Shown: one piece after another, positions 18,368 to 27,286 of the stretch
How the letters are laid out: every line of letters begins with the position of its first letter
Numbering within the stretch: position 1 is the first letter of the stretch
NCBI RefSeq assembly: GCF_019249295.1
Contig: NZ_JAESDH010000012.1
Span: forward strand, 1 to 64,000
Origin: Alteromonas antoniana
Lineage (GTDB): Bacteria > Pseudomonadota > Gammaproteobacteria > Enterobacterales > Alteromonadaceae
Length of the DNA: 64,000 nucleotides
Direction of reading: 5' to 3'
Made by a program: the position numbers and the translations under genes
The notes under the pieces: model-generated
What the model was told of the DNA's origin: nothing
Database searches by the model: none
What the model saw: the letters and a program-made list of their open reading frames with translations, nothing else

Positions 18368-18969
18368 TACATGTTCACAAAGTTAGTTAAAAGTTGTGCG
18401 CCGGCTTCGCCACTGCGCTCCGGATGAAACTGCACACCAAAATAGTTTTTGTATTCCAGTGCAGCGGAGAACGGTTGTCCGTATTCGCAACTTGCCAGTG
18501 TGCGTTCGTAGACGGGAACGGCAAAGCTGTGCACAAAATAAAAATAGGTGTCGTCGGGGATACCGGTGAAAAGCGGGGAATCAGATTGTGCTTTTACTGT
18601 GTTCCAGCCCATGTGAGGAAGACGTAAATCTCCCGCTTTCAGCCGCTCTACACGACCCGGCATCAACCCCAGACAATTCACGTTACCATCGCGACTCTCG
18701 GCAGAACTTTCTACCATCAGTTGCATACCCAGGCAGACGCCGAGTACTGGCTGCGTTAATTGCTGGAGTGTTGCGGTGAGGTTTTTGGCTTCAATACTTT
18801 GCATTGCAGCAAACGCACTGCCTACCCCGGGAAGAAACACCTTGTCGGCAGACTTAATAACGTTGTCTTCTGACGAGACTTCCACACTCACGCCTAAGCG
18901 CTCCAGAGCAAACCGCACCGAAGAGATGTTGGCGCATCCTGTGTTGACAATAACTATCCTCTGGCCCAT
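18367..18969 (-). CDS. hisH: Imidazole glycerol phosphate synthase, glutaminase subunit
   Basis: Class I glutamine amidotransferase that feeds ammonia to HisF. It is 200 residues. The nucleophile is C79 in [11 protein letters not shown], and the His/Glu pair lies in VQFHPERSG near the C-terminus. The N-terminal [14 protein letters not shown] is typical. The start overlaps the hisB stop by one base. Confidence 0.98.
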   Translation of the reverse strand: MGQRIVIVNTGCANISSVRFALERLGVSVEVSSEDNVIKSADKVFLPGVGSAFAAMQSIEAKNLTATLQQLTQPVLGVCLGMQLMVESSAESRDGNVNCLGLMPGRVERLKAGDLRLPHMGWNTVKAQSDSPLFTGIPDDTYFYFVHSFAVPVYERTLASCEYGQPFSAALEYKNYFGVQFHPERSGEAGAQLLTNFVNM

Positions 18970-20039
18970 TACAGTGCTCCTTTACTGCTTGGGAGGGCAT
19001 CTCCCTGACGGGTAATTGCCTGTCTCAATGCACGTCCAAAGACTTTGAACAGACTTTCTACCTGATGGTGCGCGTTCCCTTCGCTGGTGGACAGGTGTAG
19101 TGACAAGCCCATGCTTTGTGCCAGTGAATAGAAAAAGTGCGGTACCATCTCAGTGGCCATTTCACCTACCTGGTCACGGCTGAAGTCTGCTTCAAATTTC
19201 AGGTGCGGACGATTAGAGATATCCATGATGCATTCTGCACGGCATTCATCCATTGGCAGCGCAAAACCAAAGCGTCCAATACCCCGTTTGTCGCCAAGTG
19301 CCTTTTTCAGCGCTTCACCTAACGCCAGCGCAGTGTCTTCTACGCTGTGGTGATCGTCAATGTGCAGATCACCCGTCACCGACACCTGCATCTCAAATCC
19401 ACCGTGTGTGGCGATTTGGTCGAGCATATGGTCGAAAAAGCCAAGGCCGGTTGCAATCTCAGACTTTTTGGTTGAATCCAGATCGACACGAACTTTAATG
19501 TCGGTTTCGCTGGTTTTACGCACCACCTCTGCAATACGGGAAGAGGCAAGCAATGCTTTCTCAATCGCTTTCCAGTTATTTCCCTCAGGGCTGTACTTCA
19601 GACCGCGAATACCCATATTTTCAGCGAGTTGCATATCGGTATCGCGATCGCCAATGACGTAAGAGCGGGCAAAGTCCACGCGTCCTTGTTGCAGGTAATC
19701 TTTTACCAGACCTAATTTGGGTTTGCGACAACTGCAGTTGTCGCTGTCAAAATGGGGGCAAATCAGCACATCGTCAAACGTAACACCTTGTGAAGCAAAT
19801 ACCTGCATCATGGCATTGTGCGGCTTGTCGAAATCTTCCTGAGGAAAGCTGTCTGTACCCAGACCATCCTGGTTACTTACCATCACCAGTGAAAAACCGG
19901 CAGACTGGAGTTTCAGTAACACCGGGATCACATCCGGTTCAAATACCAGTTTCTCCAGGCTGTCGAGTTGTTTGTCGACAGGGGGTTCTTCAACCAGTGT
20001 GCCGTCACGGTCAATAAAAAGTATGGCTTGCTGGCTCAT
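18969..20039 (-). CDS. hisB: Bifunctional histidinol-phosphatase / imidazoleglycerol-phosphate dehydratase
   Basis: Fused enzyme for steps seven and nine of the pathway. The 356-residue chain has an N-terminal HAD phosphatase (FIDRDGTL with D10 and D12; zinc site in [11 protein letters not shown]) and a C-terminal dehydratase from about residue 168 with [29 protein letters not shown] and HHQVES metal-binding motifs. The fusion is the gammaproteobacterial type. It overlaps hisC by four bases. Confidence 0.98.
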   Translation of the reverse strand: MSQQAILFIDRDGTLVEEPPVDKQLDSLEKLVFEPDVIPVLLKLQSAGFSLVMVSNQDGLGTDSFPQEDFDKPHNAMMQVFASQGVTFDDVLICPHFDSDNCSCRKPKLGLVKDYLQQGRVDFARSYVIGDRDTDMQLAENMGIRGLKYSPEGNNWKAIEKALLASSRIAEVVRKTSETDIKVRVDLDSTKKSEIATGLGFFDHMLDQIATHGGFEMQVSVTGDLHIDDHHSVEDTALALGEALKKALGDKRGIGRFGFALPMDECRAECIMDISNRPHLKFEADFSRDQVGEMATEMVPHFFYSLAQSMGLSLHLSTSEGNAHHQVESLFKVFGRALRQAITRQGDALPSSKGAL

Positions 20040-21127
20040 GCCGACACTCCTGTTTGTTCTAAAAATGAATCAATTAATGTTAGCAGGCGGGCATTTTGTT
20101 CTTCATTGCCCACGGTTGCCCTCAGGCAGTTTTGCAGGTTCAGCTGTTTGGACTGATCGCGGATCAACATGCCATTTTCCACCAGAAAAGACATAAGAGC
20201 CTGACTCTGCTCGAACCGGAACAACACGAAATTGGCAGTGGTGTCACCTACCAGTGTGATACCGGAACGTGCTGCAAGTGCCTCTTTCAGGGCCTGACGG
20301 TGAGAATTTAATGTTTCCACCTGCAGCGCGACACGGGCCAGGCCTTCCTTATTCAGTGCCTGCGCAGCAATTTGTGCAACTGGCTCCGGAATAGGATAGG
20401 GCGCTATAACTTTGAGCAGAGACTGAATGATCTCTGCGGATGCCAGCGTAAATCCGCAGCGCAGCCCGGCCAATCCAAATGCTTTGGACAAGGTGCGAAG
20501 GACAACGAGATTGGGATATTGTGCCAGTTTGTCGGCCCACGACCCATCAGAATCAAACTCAATATAGGCTTCGTCCATTACCACCAGAGCACGGTCTTTA
20601 AAGTGAGATAAAACCTTCTCTACATCGTTAACATCAGCCCGTGTTCCCGTCGGATTATTCGGTGAACATATAAAAATCAGATTGACGTCATCTTCGTCAC
20701 AAATGGCGTTTACGTTTAACGAAAAGTCTTGGTTAAGCGGCACTTTTTTTACGCCGACATCACAGGTTTCTGCGCTTATCGCGTACATGCCGTAGGTTGG
20801 CGGACAAATCAGAATGTTGTCTTTACCCGGCGTACAAAAAGTGCGAATAAGTAACTCAATGCCCTCATCTGCGCCGCGGGTGACAATAAGCTGTTCGGTC
20901 GCTACGCCAGCGTAGCCTGCGTAGCCATCAACAACCGCATTAGGCTGACAAGAGGGATAGCGATTAAAGCTGCTGCTGTCCACACTGTAGTCATTCGCAA
21001 AGGGCGACTCGTTGGCGTTCAGCCAATCCTGACCGCCAGAGTAGAGACGTCGGGCTGACTCATAGGGTTTGAGCGGGATCAGATTTTCATTGATCAGTCG
21101 GGAAAGCAAATCACTCATTGGTGTCAT
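20036..21127 (-). CDS. hisC: Histidinol-phosphate aminotransferase
   Basis: PLP-dependent aminotransferase of histidine synthesis. It is 363 residues from ATG 21127, but ATG 21118 (fourth residue) has AGAGGA eight bases upstream and is an equally good start. The motifs [25 protein letters not shown] and the lysine region [16 protein letters not shown] are all seen. The 5' end overlaps hisD by up to 17 bases and the 3' end overlaps hisB by four. Confidence 0.98.
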   Translation of the reverse strand: MTPMSDLLSRLINENLIPLKPYESARRLYSGGQDWLNANESPFANDYSVDSSSFNRYPSCQPNAVVDGYAGYAGVATEQLIVTRGADEGIELLIRTFCTPGKDNILICPPTYGMYAISAETCDVGVKKVPLNQDFSLNVNAICDEDDVNLIFICSPNNPTGTRADVNDVEKVLSHFKDRALVVMDEAYIEFDSDGSWADKLAQYPNLVVLRTLSKAFGLAGLRCGFTLASAEIIQSLLKVIAPYPIPEPVAQIAAQALNKEGLARVALQVETLNSHRQALKEALAARSGITLVGDTTANFVLFRFEQSQALMSFLVENGMLIRDQSKQLNLQNCLRATVGNEEQNARLLTLIDSFLEQTGVSA

Positions 21128-22424
21128 CCTCTGATGTCAGCACATCCATGCGAAGTGCCACAGCTTTTTTGTGGGCGTCCAGTCCTTCAGCGTCTGCCAG
21201 TGTCATAATCGTGGGCCCAAGTTGGCGCATGCCATCTTGCGTAAGCTCCTGCACGGTGTAGCGACGCATAAAGTCCAGCAGGCCCAGGCTGGAGTAGTTT
21301 CGGGCATAGCCATAAGTTGGCAACACGTGGTTGGTGCCGGAAGCATAATCACCGGCAGACTCAGGAGTCCAGGGACCCAGGAACACAGAGCCTGCGTGCT
21401 TAATGCGTTTTAAGGCTTCACGTGGCTGATTGACCTGCACAATTAAATGTTCTGGCGCATACTGGTTGCTGACCTCAATGGCTTCATCAAGATCGCGGGT
21501 AAGAATGTAGCGCGCATTTTCCATCGCTTCGCTGGCGATTGAGCCACGGGATAGCAATGCCAATTGTTCACTGACTTCACCTTTTACTTTATTAATCAGG
21601 CTGGCGTCATCAGTGACTAATATGGCTTGTGAATCAGGACCGTGTTCGGCCTGAGACAGCAGGTCGGAGGCAACAAAATCGGGCCTGGCTGATTTATCAG
21701 CTAATACCAGAACCTCTGAAGGGCCGGCTGGCATATCGATGGCTGCGCCATCAGCGCTCAGGCTTACCTGTTGTTTGGCTTCAGTCACATAGCTGTTACC
21801 CGGACCGAAAATCTTATCGACCTTGGTGATGGTGTCGGTGCCAAATGCCATAGCCGCGATGGCCTGGGCGCCGCCACATAAATAGACTTCGCGGATATCA
21901 CATTTTATTGCGACGTACGCAATCTCTGGCGCGATAAGTCCGTCGGAGTTTGGCGGCGTACACAGTACTTTCCTTTCACAGCCCGCTACCAGGGCAGGTA
22001 CGCCCAGCATCAGTGCCGTTGAAGGGAGCGGAGCGCTGCCGCCGGGAATATATAACCCTACTGCTTCCAGCGCGGTAAAGTGTTGCTCGCAGGTCACGCC
22101 GGCAGTGGTTGTCAGCGTAATACTTTCAGGCTGTTGTGCATCGTGAAAACGCTTAATATTGTCGTAAGCGGTGTCAATGGCAGCTTTGACTTCCTGCGAA
22201 ACCGAGTCAGCCAGTTGCTTCAACTTACCTTGCGACAGCGCCAGTTCAGACAATGAGGCGCAGTCAAAATCCTGTGTGAATGACAACACTGCCTCATCGC
22301 CTTTCGCGCGTACTGCACGAATGATATCTCCGACTGTCTTTTTTAATTTCTGATTGTCTTTCATGGCCGGACGCAATAAAGCGTCACGTTTGCCATCATT
22401 GGATAATTCAGACCAGGTGATCAT
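21111..22424 (-). CDS. hisD: Histidinol dehydrogenase
   Basis: Zinc- and NAD-dependent enzyme for the last two steps to histidine. The 437-residue length is typical. The signature near the middle, GPSEVLVLAD and the following ASDLLSQAEHGPDSQA, contains the catalytic and zinc residues, and the QYAPEHL segment is present. It begins six bases after hisG. Confidence 0.98.
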   Translation of the reverse strand: MITWSELSNDGKRDALLRPAMKDNQKLKKTVGDIIRAVRAKGDEAVLSFTQDFDCASLSELALSQGKLKQLADSVSQEVKAAIDTAYDNIKRFHDAQQPESITLTTTAGVTCEQHFTALEAVGLYIPGGSAPLPSTALMLGVPALVAGCERKVLCTPPNSDGLIAPEIAYVAIKCDIREVYLCGGAQAIAAMAFGTDTITKVDKIFGPGNSYVTEAKQQVSLSADGAAIDMPAGPSEVLVLADKSARPDFVASDLLSQAEHGPDSQAILVTDDASLINKVKGEVSEQLALLSRGSIASEAMENARYILTRDLDEAIEVSNQYAPEHLIVQVNQPREALKRIKHAGSVFLGPWTPESAGDYASGTNHVLPTYGYARNYSSLGLLDFMRRYTVQELTQDGMRQLGPTIMTLADAEGLDAHKKAVALRMDVLTSEDDTNE

Positions 22425-22430
22425 CGCGCG

Positions 22431-23333
22431 TTATCCCATCATTTTTTCAATTGGCATTACCAAAATAGAGCTGCAACCCAGCGCCTTCAGCTTTTCCATA
22501 GTCTCCCAGAACAGGTTTTCAGGGCTTACTACGTGGATCGCCACAGTGTCATCGACACCCGCGAGCGGTAATACCGTAGGATTTTCTGCACCGGGAAGCA
22601 GACTTTTCACCTGCTCCAGATAGGCTTTCGGCGCGTGCAGCATGATATATTTGCTTTCTTTGGCTTGCATGACACCGTCGATACGCGGCACGAGGCGAGA
22701 AATCAGCTCTGCTTTCTCCTCCGGTATGTCACCATCTGCACGCTGAATCAGCACCGCTTTGGAGCGGAAGATTACATCTTTCTCCACCAGACCATTGGCT
22801 TCCAGCGTGGCACCAGTGGATACGAGGTCGCAGATTGCATCGGCAACGCCGGCACGAGGCGCGACTTCTACTGAGCCGGTTAACATCACAGCTTTGGCGT
22901 TGATGTTTTGTTCTTTAAAGTAACGCTCAAGTAAAAAGGGGTAGGTGGTGGCGACTTTTTTGCCTTCAAGGGCGCTGGCACCTTCGTACGTCATCTCATT
23001 GGGTACCGCGATAGACAAGCGGCAACCGCCGTAATCCAGTCTGCGAAGCACTTCATAATCAGCAGGTTTTCCGGCAGCACGGCGCTCCAGCATTTTTTCT
23101 TCTAACTCGTTTTCGCCGATAAAGCCCATGTCGACCACGCCATCCATGACCAGTCCGGGGATGTCATCATCTCGCACGCGCAGCAAGTCGATTGGTTGGT
23201 TCGTTGAATGAGCAATCAGCAAGCGGTCACGAATGTTCAGTTTAATTCCAATGGCTTTAAGCAGCGCAATACTGTCGTCGCTGAGACGACCCGATTTTTG
23301 TACCGCAATGCGAAGTCTTCTGCTGTTACTCAT
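22431..23333 (-). CDS. hisG: ATP phosphoribosyltransferase, long form
   Basis: First committed enzyme of histidine synthesis. The 300-residue length means the long form with a C-terminal regulatory domain (about 225-300) for histidine feedback, independent of HisZ. The N-terminus [16 protein letters not shown] and the PRPP-type loop [14 protein letters not shown] are clear. It is the first structural gene of the operon, downstream of the leader peptide and attenuator. Confidence 0.98.
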   Translation of the reverse strand: MSNSRRLRIAVQKSGRLSDDSIALLKAIGIKLNIRDRLLIAHSTNQPIDLLRVRDDDIPGLVMDGVVDMGFIGENELEEKMLERRAAGKPADYEVLRRLDYGGCRLSIAVPNEMTYEGASALEGKKVATTYPFLLERYFKEQNINAKAVMLTGSVEVAPRAGVADAICDLVSTGATLEANGLVEKDVIFRSKAVLIQRADGDIPEEKAELISRLVPRIDGVMQAKESKYIMLHAPKAYLEQVKSLLPGAENPTVLPLAGVDDTVAIHVVSPENLFWETMEKLKALGCSSILVMPIEKMMG

Positions 23334-23370
23334 CTTTGACTTTCCTTAAGTTTATTTAATTGTGCGCCCT

Positions 23371-23405
23371 AAAACGAAAAACCCCCGGAAGTTTCCTTCC
23401 GGGGG
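23371..23405 (-). terminator. his operon attenuator
   Basis: On the minus strand CCCCCGGAAG, a GAAA loop and CTTCCGGGGG form a perfect ten-base stem followed by TTTTTCGTTTT. It lies between the leader peptide and hisG. A second pair, CTGGAAGG/CCTTCCAG (23453-23446 and 23436-23429), lies between the leader and this stem and can compete for the GGAAG arm, giving the alternative structures needed for attenuation. Confidence 0.95.
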
Positions 23406-23468
23406 TCGAGAATCTTTTTTCTGCGCCACTGGAAGGAAACAATAACCTTCCAGCACAAACCTGAAAGG

Positions 23469-23513
23469 CTATGCTTTATGGTGGTGGTGATGGTTTAGCG
23501 CAGTATAGTTCAT
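23469..23513 (-). CDS. hisL: his operon leader peptide
   Basis: The 14-residue peptide MNYTALNHHHHHKA has five consecutive histidine codons and ends in TAG, 63 bases before the attenuator stem. Stalling of the ribosome at the His codons when charged tRNA-His is scarce would favour the antiterminator. The E. coli peptide has seven histidines in 16 residues, so the design is the same. Confidence 0.93.
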   Translation of the reverse strand: MNYTALNHHHHHKA

Positions 23514-23550
23514 AAATTCTTTACAGATGTTCCTGTTTTCAACGCCGGAA

Positions 23551-23579
23551 ACAGTAGCTAAAAGATGCGCATTTTGCAA
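23551..23579 (-). promoter_or_regulatory. Candidate his operon promoter
   Basis: On the minus strand TTGCAA (23579-23574), a 17-base spacer and TACTGT (23556-23551) could be -35 and -10 elements, placing the start of transcription about 30 bases before hisL. The -35 is good and the -10 modest. Confidence 0.45.
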
Positions 23580-23643
23580 CACCCATTGAACCCTTTGTTG
23601 TAATGTGGTCTAAATTTATGGATATAACTTAAAACTTTTCACT

Positions 23644-23991
23644 ATGAGCAACGATTTACTGTTTTCTATTATCCCGCGTGCAAACAATCAGGTACCGGTT
23701 AAAGACCGTGGCCAGATCAAGCGTATTGATCCGATGATTAATACCGAAGCATTAAATGAAGAGGAGCGAGAGGTACACAGTAGTCAGCGTAAGGTCAGTG
23801 AAAAAGAGCAGTACCGCGAGCACCAGCAATCGCAGGGGAAACAATCCGGAGGGCAGGATGCGTCTTCGCAGGAGTCGTCCGGGCAGTCAGATGCAGATGT
23901 CGCTGACAGCTATGATGAATCCGGCAAGAAATCAGCGGAAAGTGACGAACACTTGCCAAAGCGGCGAAAACATATCGACAAGTTTGTGTAG
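23644..23991 (+). CDS. Conserved-looking hydrophilic, probably disordered protein
   Basis: The 115-residue product is very polar: after MSNDLLFSIIPRANNQVPVK it is rich in Glu, Gln, Ser, Lys and Asp, with runs such as EKEQYREHQQSQGKQSGGQ, and ends KRRKHIDKFV. No signal peptide, membrane segment or known domain is seen. Composition and codon pattern are consistent with a real gene. It is divergent from the his operon and convergent with the next gene. I do not recognise the family. Confidence 0.65.
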   Translation: MSNDLLFSIIPRANNQVPVKDRGQIKRIDPMINTEALNEEEREVHSSQRKVSEKEQYREHQQSQGKQSGGQDASSQESSGQSDADVADSYDESGKKSAESDEHLPKRRKHIDKFV

Positions 23992-23998
23992 AAAGAAA

Positions 23999-24014
23999 GG
24001 CCGGGATACCGGCC
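23999..24014. terminator. Hairpin between convergent genes
   Basis: GGCCGG, GATA loop, CCGGCC lies between the hydrophilic protein gene and the PEP-CTERM-like gene. On the minus strand it is followed by TTTCTTTC, so it probably ends the minus-strand transcript; it may slow the other as well. Confidence 0.7.
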
Positions 24015-24025
24015 CTGACAATGCG

Positions 24026-24886
24026 TTACGATGTTTTGCGGTTTCTTCGCAGAAACAGACCTGCAAGACCACCGCCAAACAGCAGCGCGGTAGCGGGTGC
24101 TGATACTGCAGCAATGCTCGGGTTTTGTGCCTGCGCTAACTCAGTGATTTCAACATTCCCGAAGGTAGTGTCATCCTGAGTGAAATTATAAAACCCAAAA
24201 CCGCCATCAGTGAATCCGTCCGGCAGGTCGATACCTGCATTAACAGCTTCTTCTGCGGTCAGACTTATTTCCAGTTCATCATCAATGAACACTTCAACCA
24301 AGTCACTTGAGTAGTTTATTTCGAAAGTGTAAACCGCGTTATCTTCTGATGCCTCTTCATCAAAGTTACCGGTTTCCCAACCTTCGTCACCGAGGTTTTC
24401 ACCGCGCTTCAGTTCGGTAACACCCTCATCTGAATCGTGGGTCCAGGTTTTAGACCAGCTGTCGGTGACGTTGCCGTCCCCACCCGCCACTGCGCCAAGG
24501 CCCTGGGATACATAAGAGATAGCCAGTCCTCGGCTCGCCAGGCCTAATGTACCGTTGGTCTGTCCTGCTTTCTTCCAGTCAATAAGAAGAAAGTCAGTCT
24601 GAGAGGCGAAGGCTTCCCCGGCATTATAACCGAGAACAAAACCTACATAATCATCATCTTCGCCAGATACTGCGAATTGTCCTTTCACTGACTTGTTAAG
24701 GCCAGACATACCTGAAAAAAATGTGCTTGGGCCACCATTATTTAATTGAGTGACACGTGTTTCTTGTTCGCCCATTTCCCAATTCACGCCGCTGCCGTCA
24801 GACTGCCAGTCACCTAATTTGACATAGGCTGCCTGAGAAGTAGAGGTCATTACTACGAGGGGAAGAGCGTACTTCCATTGCTTCAT
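24026..24886 (-). CDS. PEP-CTERM/VPLPA-type anchored secreted protein
   Basis: Secreted protein of unknown function with a C-terminal sorting signal. ATG 24886 has GGAG upstream and is preferred over ATG 24904; the product is 286 residues. It has a signal peptide (MKQWKYALPLVV, cleavage near SQA-AYV), an acidic body with beta-rich repeats, and an ending APATALLFGGGLAGLFLRRN, that is, a hydrophobic helix followed by an arginine cluster, as in PEP-CTERM and VPLPA-CTERM proteins processed by exosortase. The PEP motif itself is degenerate (SAPAT). No exosortase is in this window. Confidence 0.75.
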   Translation of the reverse strand: MKQWKYALPLVVMTSTSQAAYVKLGDWQSDGSGVNWEMGEQETRVTQLNNGGPSTFFSGMSGLNKSVKGQFAVSGEDDDYVGFVLGYNAGEAFASQTDFLLIDWKKAGQTNGTLGLASRGLAISYVSQGLGAVAGGDGNVTDSWSKTWTHDSDEGVTELKRGENLGDEGWETGNFDEEASEDNAVYTFEINYSSDLVEVFIDDELEISLTAEEAVNAGIDLPDGFTDGGFGFYNFTQDDTTFGNVEITELAQAQNPSIAAVSAPATALLFGGGLAGLFLRRNRKTS

Positions 24887-25063
24887 GTTAATCTCCGGTT
24901 CCATGTTAACCGAAACTACACCAGCAAATGTTGGGCCTATTGGTAACTGTTTGATTTTAAAGTTTAATTTTTTATTCTTTATACTTTAGTAGTATGAGGT
25001 TTGTTATTATTACAAGGTTTTAATACTTATCCTGTAAAATCTTGCTGTAAAAAAAGCAGACAG

Positions 25064-25087
25064 TGCGCGCATGGCCACATGCGCGCA
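25064..25087 (-). terminator. Hairpin downstream of SYLF lipoprotein gene
   Basis: TGCGCGCATG, GCCA loop, CATGCGCGCA is a perfect ten-base stem just after the minus-strand SYLF gene. On that strand a T-run (CTTTTTTT) follows after eight bases. It is probably a terminator. Confidence 0.65.
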
Positions 25088-25097
25088 AAAAGTAAAA

Positions 25098-25670
25098 TTA
25101 ATTCAATTCTTTATCTTTCCAGAATTTGGTTCCCTTGATGGTTGCCTGAAGTGCCAGTCCGCTCTCTGTCATGGTATAGACCGTGACATTACCCAGATAG
25201 TCTTCGCCTTCCGCAGAAGCGCCTTTATTTGCAGCTTTCGCAGTGGCATCAGCATTGCCGCCAACGGCCCAGCCATTTTCAACAAAGTAATTTAATGAGT
25301 CCTGGCTGTGGAACACCATAACAATTCGATAATCTTTCGCACCCAGTCCCAGGCCTACACCGCCCTCGGCCATGTTCATATAGGTACGTGAGCCTGAAGC
25401 CTGGTTTGTCACGACACCGTAACCGGTGCCTGCGGCAAAGAAAATGACGTTAACATTTGCATTACTAAAAACGGCATAGCCTGCCGAGTTGGCTATCTGC
25501 GCCCGGGTGTCCGGTTTCTCAGCATACAGGCGGGTCAGTGTTGTTTGTTGCATATCCAGGATAGCTTGTTGCTTTTCAGCAACAGTTCCGTCTCCCATCG
25601 AAGCGCAACCAAACAGCATTAGCGACCCGGTGAGCAGTGCCCCCATAAACCACAACTTCTTTATACTCAT
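25098..25670 (-). CDS. SYLF (YSC84-related) domain lipoprotein
   Basis: Predicted lipoprotein with a lipid-binding SYLF domain. ATG 25670 follows GGAG and gives 190 residues; an upstream ATG at 25739 lacks a site. The signal peptide ends in a lipobox (LMLFGC, C22). The domain (about 60-190) has the typical GYAVFSNANVNVIFFAAGTGYGVV, GGVGLGLGAKDYRIVMVF and late AAN-GASAEG-like segments. Bacterial members are generally envelope proteins of unclear role. It is a monocistronic gene. Confidence 0.85.
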   Translation of the reverse strand: MSIKKLWFMGALLTGSLMLFGCASMGDGTVAEKQQAILDMQQTTLTRLYAEKPDTRAQIANSAGYAVFSNANVNVIFFAAGTGYGVVTNQASGSRTYMNMAEGGVGLGLGAKDYRIVMVFHSQDSLNYFVENGWAVGGNADATAKAANKGASAEGEDYLGNVTVYTMTESGLALQATIKGTKFWKDKELN

Positions 25671-25870
25671 GATGATCTCCTGTTTGTCTTCATCATTTTT
25701 ACAAATGCAATTACCTATCGGTGCCATCACCGGGAGCATTTGCTAAGTAAGCTTAGCAAGAAGTGTGCGAGTTGCCGCAAAAGGGCAAAGAGTGCGAAAA
25801 CTATTAAGCAGGCGGGGGGAGAGGGATAAAAAAGAAACGGACTTTCAACGTAAAGGACTCGGTGTTGAAA

Positions 25871-25900
25871 AGCCATGCTGACAAAGCGCAGCACGGCTCC
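25871..25900 (-). terminator. Hairpin downstream of TraB/GumN gene
   Basis: On the minus strand AGCCGTGCTG, a short loop, and CAGCATGGCT pair with one mismatch and are followed by TTTTC. It lies 11 bases past the TraB/GumN stop and is a plausible terminator. Confidence 0.55.
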
Positions 25901-25910
25901 TGAGGAATGG

Positions 25911-26768
25911 CTACTTCATTTGTTCTACGCTGTAACCTTTTGCTTTAAGTTGGGTAATTAACCCGGTGTCGCCAGGAATATGCATCGCGCCGACTAATAC
26001 AAACTCCGTCTCCGGTGTAGTCATCAGGTCTGTAAGTACGGGCATCCAGTTGTTATTTCTGGACGTAAGAAGCAGGTCATAGATGTCCGGATATTCATCG
26101 GCAAACTCTTCCATCGATAACGCATAGAAGCTTGCCATGTCTCCCTCGCGCCAGTCGTCTTTCAGGTCGCCCAGCATTTCAGGCATCCGTTTGACATCCT
26201 CGATGGCGTAGCTGACATACGCATCTTCATTGCCTTCGCCCATCTTGGAAATGAAAGTGAGCTGTTGTTCCGGAGATTCAAGATAATGCATGGCTTTGCC
26301 ATCTCCCATCCCCAACGTGTAGTAGTACTTGTCTACGCCCTGACTGGTAAGTCCAAGGCGCTGAAATTCAATCATGCTCAGCGAGATCCCAACCAGAGCT
26401 GGGCGCAGGTTCATAAATCTGTCTACAGGTACCCCGCGAGCCGCTAAATGCGTTTCGAGTTGTTTCAGGGTGTCATCACTTACATCATCTTTTAACGACC
26501 CTCCTTCGCCATAGGTCAGCATTTGTAATGACTTCTGAGCGAACTCGGGAGTGCTAAGTGCAGCGATGTCAGTTTCGAAAACCAGGGCATCGCTTTGGCT
26601 ATATGCGGTTTTATATTCTTCCGGTAGCGGATAATCCTGCGGACTGAGAATGTGCAATGTACCACCCAGATACATGGTATTTTCGCCGTCAGAAACTTTC
26701 CAAACCGACGCAGAGTAAGCGGGGAGGGCTAGCAGAGATGCTAACGCCAGTGATGCGATACGACGCAT
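25911..26768 (-). CDS. TraB/GumN family protein, periplasmic
   Basis: TraB/GumN (TIKI-like) protein, a predicted metal-dependent protease-like fold. ATG 26768 has AAGGAG six bases upstream; product 285 residues. A signal peptide (MRRIASLALASLLALPAYSA) is followed by the conserved GGTLHILS near residue 35 and, near the C-terminus, GAMHIPGD. These two G-x2-H motifs are the family hallmark. Substrate unknown. Confidence 0.85.
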   Translation of the reverse strand: MRRIASLALASLLALPAYSASVWKVSDGENTMYLGGTLHILSPQDYPLPEEYKTAYSQSDALVFETDIAALSTPEFAQKSLQMLTYGEGGSLKDDVSDDTLKQLETHLAARGVPVDRFMNLRPALVGISLSMIEFQRLGLTSQGVDKYYYTLGMGDGKAMHYLESPEQQLTFISKMGEGNEDAYVSYAIEDVKRMPEMLGDLKDDWREGDMASFYALSMEEFADEYPDIYDLLLTSRNNNWMPVLTDLMTTPETEFVLVGAMHIPGDTGLITQLKAKGYSVEQMK

Positions 26769-26877
26769 GAGTGACTCCTTCAAATGATAATAATCCGTTC
26801 GCGTATCCGCGACATCTCACTTTACTTTGAAGTCGGCCACTCATCAACTAATGCTGCGGACGATACAGACGGCCAGA

Positions 26878-27123
26878 CTACCAGTCAATTTCCATGTCCA
26901 GCGTTGTATCCTGACTGGTTTGTCCAACCATTTCTTCGTATGGCGTTGCCTGTCTGAGCCACACCTTACTGAATGATTTCCCTTCAAAATGAGTACGGAT
27001 CTCGTTCAGACAATGGAATGTCCGGGGTTTGCCTTCAGCAACCATAAGCGGTTGTTGACTGTCGGGCTCACCGGTAGCAACCACGTAATTGCCACCTTCA
27101 ATCGATTCAATATACAAATTCAT
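26878..27123 (-). CDS. Small DUF6482-like protein
   Basis: The 81-residue cytoplasmic protein starts at ATG 27123 after GGAGAGCG. It reads MNLYIESIEGGNYVVATGEP, with a later HCLNEIRTHFEGKSFSKVWLRQATPYEEMVG. The pattern recalls the DUF6482 group of small proteins, which have no known function. Longer in-frame starts upstream lack ribosome binding sites. The assignment is tentative; the gene itself looks real. Confidence 0.6.
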   Translation of the reverse strand: MNLYIESIEGGNYVVATGEPDSQQPLMVAEGKPRTFHCLNEIRTHFEGKSFSKVWLRQATPYEEMVGQTSQDTTLDMEIDW

Positions 27124-27286
27124 AGCGCTCTCCAGATTGCTTTCAATAAGTATCGTAGCGCTGTGAAATATGATCATTAAAGTTAGGTAATGATGCCTGG
27201 ACGTTGCCCATCCATTTCCGTCCAAGCGCACAAGATTTTACGTTGTGAACAGATGATGATTGGCCGGTGCGAAGGCATTGTCGTCG

